Origin: Tyzzerella sp.
Lineage (GTDB): Bacteria > Bacillota > Clostridia > Lachnospirales > Lachnospiraceae
Assembly (NCBI GenBank): GCA_017410145.1
Contig: JAFQRJ010000019.1
Location: 1 to 64,000 of the forward strand
Direction: 5' to 3'
Length of the DNA: 64,000 nucleotides
The notes under the pieces were generated by a model. The model was not told the DNA's origin and did no database searches. It worked only from the letters and a program-made list of their open reading frames with translations. This document shows positions 63,876-64,000 of this stretch, piece after piece. How positions within the stretch are numbered: the first letter of the stretch is position 1; each line of letters begins with the position of its first letter. Made by a program: the position numbers and the translations under genes.

Positions 63876-64000
63876 ATGAGAAAATTTGTAAATATACTTT
63901 TTGGGGTATTTGTCGTGCTATGTATCTGCGGATTTATATTTTCAAAAAGAACGGAATATGCCACAGATGTAAATGGCTGGAATTTAATCTTGGTGAATGA
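63876..64000 (+). CDS. Probable M15 D-Ala-D-Ala carboxypeptidase, 3' end outside window
   Basis: The frame starts at ATG 63876, eight bases after GGAGG (63863-63867), and is open to the window end. It encodes a short Lys/Arg start, a hydrophobic membrane helix (ILFGVFVVLCICGFIF) and NGWNLILVN. The WNLILVN phrase is typical of the start of VanY-type M15 carboxypeptidases, which trim peptidoglycan stem peptides. Only 41 codons are visible, so this is tentative. Confidence 0.5.
   Translation, partial: MRKFVNILFGVFVVLCICGFIFSKRTEYATDVNGWNLILVN

Overview
The window is low-GC Firmicutes DNA, most likely from a gut Clostridia of the Lachnospiraceae type (inferred from gene content, not from a search). 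Supporting signs are the rpmG-secE-nusG-rplK-rplA-rplJ-rplL-rpoB-rpoC order, paired glgC/glgD, a DUF4317 gene, a CspB-like S8 protease, rubrerythrin, GGAGG ribosome binding sites and wall-sorting signals of the (S/P)PXTG type. No rRNA, tRNA, transposase, phage gene or CRISPR array was recognised.

Positions 1-45163 form one large carbohydrate-use region. Left block (1-11645): a wall-anchored repeat protein cut by the window edge, a GH106-like glycosidase, a 1365-residue secreted TIM-barrel protein, a 36-residue peptide gene, an esterase and a GH78-like enzyme, closed by a terminator. A toxin-antitoxin pair (11875-12436) follows. Next come an AraC-type regulator divergent from uxaB-uxaA (tagaturonate reductase, altronate dehydratase), a lipoprotein TIM barrel and an AGCS sodium symporter (12433-19445). 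A LacI-type regulator (19461-20477) is divergent from a long block (20794-45163). The intergenic region between them has a near-consensus promoter and two perfect palindromic operators. The long block holds a 1626-residue secreted protein with an internal dockerin-like segment, an unassigned TIM-barrel enzyme, lipoproteins, a DUF4838 protein, a second wall-anchored protein, a sugar ABC importer without its ATPase, a PL22-like beta-propeller, a second small peptide gene, a cohesin-like secreted protein, an acidic anchored protein, a second GH78-like enzyme and a GH20-like enzyme.

Rhamnosidase-like enzymes, a PL22-like propeller and galacturonate catabolism together suggest a rhamnose- and galacturonate-containing glycan such as rhamnogalacturonan. 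That is inference; no canonical pectate or rhamnogalacturonan lyase is recognisable here. Surface proteins would bind and cut the glycan, the ABC importer would take up oligomers, cytoplasmic enzymes would trim them, and UxaB/UxaA would process the uronate. uxaC and the KDG enzymes must lie elsewhere.

Positions 45245-64000 are ordinary core genome: glgD and glgC on the minus strand, then the ribosomal protein and RNA polymerase cluster with clear promoters, two L1-type RNA motifs, an L10 leader and terminators. After these come a family 2 glycosyltransferase, rubrerythrin, a DUF4317 protein, a CspB-like serine protease and the start of a probable M15 carboxypeptidase cut by the window end.

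The most unusual items are two homologous short peptides with a YExP...KDVVT pattern, each upstream of a GH78-like paralog; three paralogous surface TIM barrels with Asp-Glu-Pro at the presumed acid/base site; and several uncharacterised beta modules shared among the surface proteins.
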